Shown: positions 58,668-64,000 of the stretch, piece by piece
Position numbering within the stretch: position 1 is the first letter of the stretch
How the letters are laid out: each line of letters begins with the position of its first letter
Source of the DNA: Pleurotus djamor
Taxonomy: Eukaryota > Basidiomycota > Agaricomycetes > Agaricales > Pleurotaceae
NCBI GenBank assembly: GCA_029747585.1
Contig: JAPEVF010000057.1
Location: 62,001 to 126,000 of the forward strand
Direction of reading: 5' to 3'
Length of the DNA: 64,000 bases
Program-made: the position numbers and the translations under genes
The notes under the pieces: generated by a model
The model's input: only the letters and a program-made list of their open reading frames with translations
Databases searched by the model: none
Told to the model about the DNA's origin: nothing

Positions 58668-59103
58668 TCCGTTCTCAGCAAGTTCTTTGCTCTCGATAAT
58701 TCTTCTTCTTTAAAAAAAGCAAACATCGTGAGTCTTCGTTCCTACTTATATTGTACTTATCTCCACGTTATCTCATGTGTCATTGTTTAAAAACAGATGA
58801 AGGAGGTAGTTTGGTCGTCTTGGATTTATCACAGCCCGAGGCCGGTGCTCTTATGATCATCTATATCGCAAGACTCAATTCAATACATGATGTCTTTCAC
58901 GGCAATTCATGAACAATTACTCATCGTACGCGTGGAATTGAGGATTCTCGGGAGCATGCCTACGTGGGATCGCCCCCCTCGCTTGTGTGTCTAAGGTATG
59001 CCGGGGACGCGTGTGCGGCGGAGTCCCTATTTCGCTCACCAAGCAGAGCTAAACCGTCAAACATCGCATGACAAATGTGTGTTCCTGAACTCCACCTGCG
59101 AAG
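58668..59103. other. Intergenic region, no gene seen
   Basis: Between FunK1-F and the aldo-keto reductase promoter. No coding signal. Confidence 0.4.
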
Positions 59104-59111
59104 TATATAAG
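59104..59111 (+). promoter_or_regulatory. TATA box of the aldo-keto reductase gene
   Basis: TATATAAG lies 60 bp upstream of the ATG at 59164. Confidence 0.5.
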
Positions 59112-59163
59112 TTGCACGAGGTGAGCTGACTTCCTTCATTTCACATCGCATCTCTCACACAAC

Positions 59164-60427
59164 ATGCCTTATCCTACTCGTCAGCTTGGGAAGAATGGAC
59201 CACAGGTCGCTGCCATTGGCTTAGGGGCCATGGGTCAGTTTGAGATCTATACGGGGTACATTTCAAATGCTCATCTCAATTTACTCTAGGAATGGGTCGT
59301 TGGTACGGCAAGTTTGACGACGATGAATCGATAAAGACTCTCTCTTTTGCGGCGGACCGAGGGATCACCTTCTGGGACACGTCTGATATCTACGGATCCA
59401 GTGAGATCCTTTTATCTTCGTTCATGGCATTCAGACCCTAATGTTCCCTCCATAGGCGAAAAGCTTCTTGGTCGATGGTTCACTGAAACAGGCCGTCGTT
59501 CTGACATTTTCCTTGCCACCAAGTTTGGAGCTTTTGATCTTGCTAACCCCGAACGCGCACACCTCCCAAACAGCCGACCTTCATACATCAAGCGTCAGCT
59601 TGAGAACTCACTGAAAGATCTTCAAACGACGTACATTGACCTCTACTACCAACATCGCGTGGACCCAGATGTCCCCATAGAAGTGGTTCTGGAGACTCTC
59701 CGCCCATATGTCGAGAAAGGGACCGTTCAATGGATTGGTCTTAGCGAATGCAGCGCGGAAACGCTCAAGCGGGCTAAGGCCGTTCCTGGGGTAGGCGAAA
59801 AGGTCGTCGCCGCCCAGATGGAGTTCAGTCCTTTTGAGCTCTCCTTGGAGAAGGATGGTTTCGCTCAGGCTGCCAAAGAGCTTGGAGTCGCAGTCGTTGC
59901 TTACTCTCCTCTTGCACGCGGGATGGTTAGCGGACGGTCAGTTTAATCTCCTCCCCTTTGAATACCATCGTTTACTCAGCTGCGGCCTTGTAGGTATCGA
60001 TCACCGAACGACTTTGAAGAGGATGATGCTCGAAAATGGCTCCCTCGATTTTCACCCGAGAATTTCCCAAAGAATCTCAAGATTGTCGATGAACTTCAAG
60101 CCGTCGCTGCCAAACGGGGTGTTACCCCTGGGCAAATTGCGCTCGCCTGGATTCTTGCTGAGCACGATGATTGTGAGTCCATTTCTTTGCCTGCCATTGT
60201 TCTTCGATGTTCTAACGCTGTACTCGTCAGTCTTCCCAATCCCTGGAACGCGAAATATCGCGAGATTGGACGAAAATGCCCATGCAGCCGAGATTGCGCT
60301 CACTCCTGAGGAAGTTAAGGAGATACGAGCAATCGTTGAGAACGCGGATGTTGCAGGCCAGCGCTATCCAGACGCGGGAATGCCTATTGGTAACTGTATC
60401 CCGTTATCTGAATGGAAAGGGGAATAG
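59164..60427 (+). CDS. Aldo-keto reductase
   Basis: NADPH-dependent carbonyl reduction, cytosolic. MPYPTRQLGKNGPQVAAIG opens the barrel. Exons join at GAMG|MGRWYGKF and DIYGS|GEKLLG. The catalytic tetrad is visible: Asp and Tyr in DTSDIYGS, Lys in FLATKFGAF, and His in DLYYQHRVD. Cofactor-side motifs include IGLSECSAETL, VAYSPLARGM and FPIPGTRN. The C-terminus ends LSEWKGE. The length of about 330 residues fits the family. It most resembles the AKR13/YakC-like group often annotated as pyridoxal reductase-like; the substrate cannot be fixed from sequence. Introns near 59945-59993 and 60173-60231 are inferred from frame. Confidence 0.9.
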
Positions 60428-60496
60428 TGGTATTACTATATGAATACTAAATACAGTCTGGCCAGTCGAATACAACTCTACGTCTACGAAACATGC

Positions 60497-61757
60497 CTAT
60501 GAGGTGCCGATGTATCTAGCATACCTCGATGAGTACATTGTATACAGTCTCTCGCTCTCCGCCTTCGACTCCATTGTCAGAGTGTGATCTGTGCCACGTA
60601 GATGCCTGCGCAAGTCAGACTTCGAGGTGAAGGCTGCCCCACAAGGGCATAAATGTGGTTTGATGCAGAAATGCGCAAGTACGTGACCTAATTCAGAAAT
60701 TTAGTGGATCATGAAGATCATGGGATAGAAAAGATAAACGTACGTTCGGCATTTGGTCGACTCGTAAATCGACGGTTGCATCTGTCGACGAGGCACGTAA
60801 ATCGTGGAGGGTAAATTCGCCTGCGTTCAGACGCTTCGGTGACTGCATGGCTGCCCACGTCACCCCTGAATGCAGGTCCTTGGGGTGGATCGAGGCTAGT
60901 GTCCGCACTGTGAGGGTCGATGCTTTGAATCGGGATAGAAGACGACAAGGATGTGTCTGCGGGAACACCTGGATGCGCTTGAATTGAAGCCTGAAGTCCA
61001 GTTGTCGTTGACGGAACCGTAGCGAAGTAAATGTCATCAGTGAGAGCACCTTCATGCTGCGCATCTTGAATTTCCACAAAGGCTGGTGGATCACCGTATA
61101 CAGATGCTGCGTCCATTGAATCGGGTATACCGAGCCCTTGTTCAAGGGCTTCGAACCAGGCTGGAAGCCCGGGAACGGAGTAATTCGTCCAATTGGGTAG
61201 CCCAGCGGCTTCTTCGTCAAGGTCGCCGCTTTCTGGCACATCCTGAGGGAATATAGGCGTTGAGGAATGTTGAAGCTCTGTATTCAGATTGAAAAGGTAA
61301 TCTTTCATCAAATCGTAAAGATCTGGTTCGGCGGCGGGGGAGTCGACACCCAGGGTCGACAAGGCCTGTGTAGCCAAACTTTCTTCCTCTGTTTGTGGGA
61401 ACGGCAGAAGCAATTGTTGGGGGAACCCATCGGTTGGTTGTTCGAAGCTCACGTATTGAGTAGTGTCGTCGGGTGAGGATGGCCGGGGTAAAGGATCCGA
61501 TAGTGAATCCCAGAAAATTATAGCCGTTTCATCATATCCGGGTGGAAGGTATTGAGCGAGATCACTGGATAAGTTCAACCATTCTCCCGCATCTAGAGGG
61601 AATGTGTCTGCTGGGACCCCCAGCATCCATTCCGAAACATCCTCGGAATTGTGCGTGCGGATACCTTCGAGAGCTGTAAGCGACGTGGACGGCTTCCACA
61701 CAAGGATAGTAGAATAAGTCACCTACCTGAATCGTCGACGTTGTCGCCGTCTGCCAT
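60497..61757 (-). CDS. C2H2 zinc-finger protein, paralogue of the 34498 gene
   Basis: Start ATG 61757 (MADGDNVDDS, donor GTAGGT), then ALEGIRTHNSEDVSEWMLG. A long acidic Pro/Ser-rich region resembles a transcription activation domain (e.g. PDLYDLMKDYLFN). Near its end SERRRIYPPRFTC opens the first finger, CLVDRCNRRFTSRPNAE. A phase-1 intron cuts this finger before RHVLAHF. The second finger is CPCGAAFTSKSDLRRHLRGTDH. The stop is at 60497-60499 after YARYIGTS. The finger layout and intron position match the 34498 gene. It is probably a nuclear DNA-binding regulator. It is convergent with the reductase gene, 69 bp away. Confidence 0.82.
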
Positions 61758-62660
61758 GCTGGGGCACTGTGAGGTCAAACATCAAGTCCCTTGCTTGGTT
61801 CTTGTATGGTCTGCAGGACCTGGAACGCTATTCGGTGATACTACAAGGGGGCTGTAAGGATGATAGAGAAGATGTGGGTGGTTATTTCAAGGATAGGAAG
61901 GCGGACACGAACAGAAATGGTGTTGGCCAACAGCAGAGAAATTGGAAGATTTGACCGTCTCATGAACCGCTCTGTAAGGGTGTTAGAATAGCACATTTTC
62001 AAGCGGTCGCCCTTGACAGTACCACGCCTCTCTGTGATAACGGCAGATGGAGCAGAAGGTTTACCTCCGGAGGGCGCAGAACGTTTTTGATCTCCAGAGC
62101 TGCAGAGACGGTCTAGCTGTTTACACCGCAGTTTTCGGTGATGCATTTGAGACATGATTTTGACGTATTTGCTGGGGAGACCCCGGAGTGGTAGCCAGAC
62201 GTTCGACTTATGATGCTCTCTGGCAAAGTAGGCAACTTCGCCACAGAAACGACGCAAGTTGAGTGGGAGCTCAGATATATTTGACTTTGATAACAGCTTG
62301 GTAGAAGTTCCCTTCTAGACCAAACTCTGCCTCTGCTTTGGGATGGGCGGACGGATGGGCGGGTGAAAGGTGAAAAAATTGGGCGCCCCGTGGAAGATAC
62401 TGCAACTAGGATGGTGTTGAGAATGTGATAGATATTTGATGAATAGTCACCGCTATGATAGTGTGAAGAATGAAGAAGCTGCGAGGCTATCTTGCCGTCA
62501 ACCAGCGATATCGAACATGTGCATGAGGAAGGAGACTCAAACATCGGTACCTCGGTCCTTGTCGGTCCCGGTCCCTCAGGTCCTTGGTCCATGATTTACA
62601 CACGTGGCCCACGATAATTATCAACAGCCCGCAATAATAATATTAATAAATAATGAGTTA
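61758..62660. other. Intergenic region, no gene seen
   Basis: Frames at 61841-62257 and 62113-62592 (minus) are not recognisable. The AT-rich stretch near 62625-62660 precedes the VPS27 promoter element. Confidence 0.4.
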
Positions 62661-62664
62661 ACCT

Positions 62665-62711
62665 CGGTCAACCGAGTTGACCGTGGGAGTAGCCTTCTGA
62701 CCGTGAGATTC
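62665..62711. promoter_or_regulatory. Inverted repeat and half-sites upstream of VPS27
   Basis: CGGTCAAC-CGA-GTTGACCG (62665-62683) is a perfect 8-base inverted repeat. It runs into TTGACCGTGGGA, and a second half-site, TGACCGTGAGA, follows near 62699. These match the arm of the palindromes at 11603, 13319 and 31681. They lie 115-160 bp before the ATG at 62826. Confidence 0.5.
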
Positions 62712-62825
62712 GTCTGATATGTCATCTTGGCGCAGCTTTCCCCGAGCTCACCAATTTGGTCTCCAACCACCACCTCCACCTTCCTGACGCCGTTCTCATC
62801 GCGCTCGACAAACCAACTCTGAGCA

Positions 62826-64000
62826 ATGGCTTCGATTGGAACTTGGCTTTGGGGGACTTCGCAACTGGATGATGCAATCGGTGAGCAGCTTTGAGCATTA
62901 ACTTTGCTGTCACTGAACTATGACTCCCAGATAGAGCGACATCCGAGCTACTACCAGCTGGTGCAGAGGACATTGCTTTGAACTTGGAAATATGTGATCA
63001 GATACGGTCGAAGTCGGTACCCGCCAAGGACGCTATGCGTGCGCTGAAACGAAGATTGAACCACAAGAACCCGAATGTACAGCTTCTAACACTGGGTGTA
63101 GGTGCGTTTCTCGGTTTTGGGGGGCAGTATGCTCACAATACTCGATTCATAGCTCACTGATGTCTGTGTGAAGAATGGTGGAGACCTCTTCCTGGCTGAA
63201 GTGGCCTCGAGGGAGTTTATGGATAACTTGGTGTCTATTCTCAAGATTCCGGCGCTGAATCTCGATGTGAAGAATTCGCTCCTCAGGCATATTCAGAACT
63301 GGAGCATCGCTTTTGAGGGGAAGCCGAGCTTGGGATATGTTGGACAGGTTTACAAGACTCTGTTGAATGAAGGTGCGTGGTATATTTGTTGGTCAGAATC
63401 GTCCTTGGTGCTTACCCTTTCTTCAACTTCTAGGTTTCAAGTTTCCTCCCAAGGACTTGGCTGTGGCGAACTCGGCCATGGTAGACACTCAGACTGCGCC
63501 CGAATGGATTGACTCAGATGTTTGTCTGCGCTGCCGCACGGCTTTCACGTTTACCAACCGCAAGCACCATTGCCGGAATTGCGGACAAGTCTTCGACCAG
63601 GCATGCTCGTCCAAATCGATGCCACTGCCCCATTTTGGTATCACTCAGGAAGTGCGCGTCTGTGATGGTTGCTACAACAAGTTGACCAAGAAGGCTGAAA
63701 GAGTGTGAGTGCTACGTCCAGCTGTCCTGTTGTGATACTGAGACTGCTTCGTCACAGTGACAAACCTCATCACCATCATCACCACAAGCACTCATCTGCC
63801 GGTCGTCGGCGCAGTGTAGATCTCCCGGACTTTGATCTACAGCGCGCAATTCGTCTGTCTCTCGAAGAGACGAACCTGGCCAAGCCCGGGTATGCGTCCT
63901 CGCAGCCGCCCGCAGATTACTACTCCGAACCACCTCTTGTTGATCGCTCGACAAGACCACCTGCTTCCACAGACGATGACGACGCAGATCTCAAAGCCGC
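62826..64000 (+). CDS. VPS27: Vps27, ESCRT-0 subunit (3' partial)
   Basis: Sorts ubiquitinated membrane proteins into multivesicular endosomes, with Hse1. Exon 1 [18 protein letters not shown] joins [19 protein letters not shown] to form a VHS domain, continuing through [20 protein letters not shown] and [23 protein letters not shown] zinc finger follows: [15 protein letters not shown], the PI3P-binding core [14 protein letters not shown], and VRVCDGCY. A His-run linker leads to a ubiquitin-interacting motif, [11 protein letters not shown]. The window ends in frame after DDDADLKA. The VHS-FYVE-UIM order is diagnostic. Introns are short (for example about 62892-62932). Confidence 0.93.

Noticed and set aside
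1..64000. CRISPR arrays, tRNA or rRNA genes, intact transposase or reverse transcriptase
   Set aside because: No regularly spaced identical repeats, no cloverleaf-like sequence noticed, and no transposase or polymerase motifs in any frame.

Overview
The window is nuclear DNA of a basidiomycete fungus, most likely a mushroom-forming agaricomycete. Genes are split by many 48-70 bp GT-AG introns. Hallmark families are FunK1 fungal protein kinases (five apparently complete genes plus one decayed copy), DUF6533 seven-helix proteins, a fungalysin, and a QDE-2-like Argonaute. The assembly is draft quality: runs of N, mostly between 7 and 19 kb, coincide with several reading-frame breaks. No tRNA, rRNA, CRISPR array or intact transposon was found. 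Exon boundaries were spliced by eye; unless stated as exact, treat them as good to a few bases.

Layout. 0-4.5 kb: C-terminal part of a proline-rich protein, a DUF6533 membrane protein, and a diverged 196-bp tandem duplication. 4.5-7.2 kb: secreted fungalysin metalloprotease with an apparent one-nucleotide exon. 7.2-9.1 kb: no recognisable gene. 9.1-18.9 kb: five uncharacterised basidiomycete proteins, one of them a single-pass membrane protein. 19.3-22.5 kb: Argonaute. 22.6-31.6 kb: two copies of an Argonaute/Cir_N (LENG1-like) segment that have decayed reciprocally, with a second DUF6533 gene and FunK1-A between them. 31.8-36.2 kb: F-box protein, C2H2 zinc-finger protein, small cysteine-containing protein. 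36.9-39.3 kb: secreted GH13 alpha-amylase with a CBM20 starch-binding domain. 39.9-58.7 kb: a FunK1 cluster (B, decayed C, D, E, F) interleaved with two F-box/LRR-like relics and a dispersed repeat. 59.2-64 kb: aldo-keto reductase, a second C2H2 protein, and the N-terminal part of Vps27 (ESCRT-0).

How parts relate. Amylase and fungalysin are extracellular nutrition enzymes, each with a TATA-like box. Argonaute belongs to RNA silencing and Vps27 to endosomal sorting. The FunK1 genes are related by local duplication. Three of them share an upstream module of about 450 bp that looks better conserved than the kinase coding sequence. A separate palindromic element (TGACYGYGGGA, short spacer, TCCCACRGTCA) lies in front of several housekeeping-type genes.
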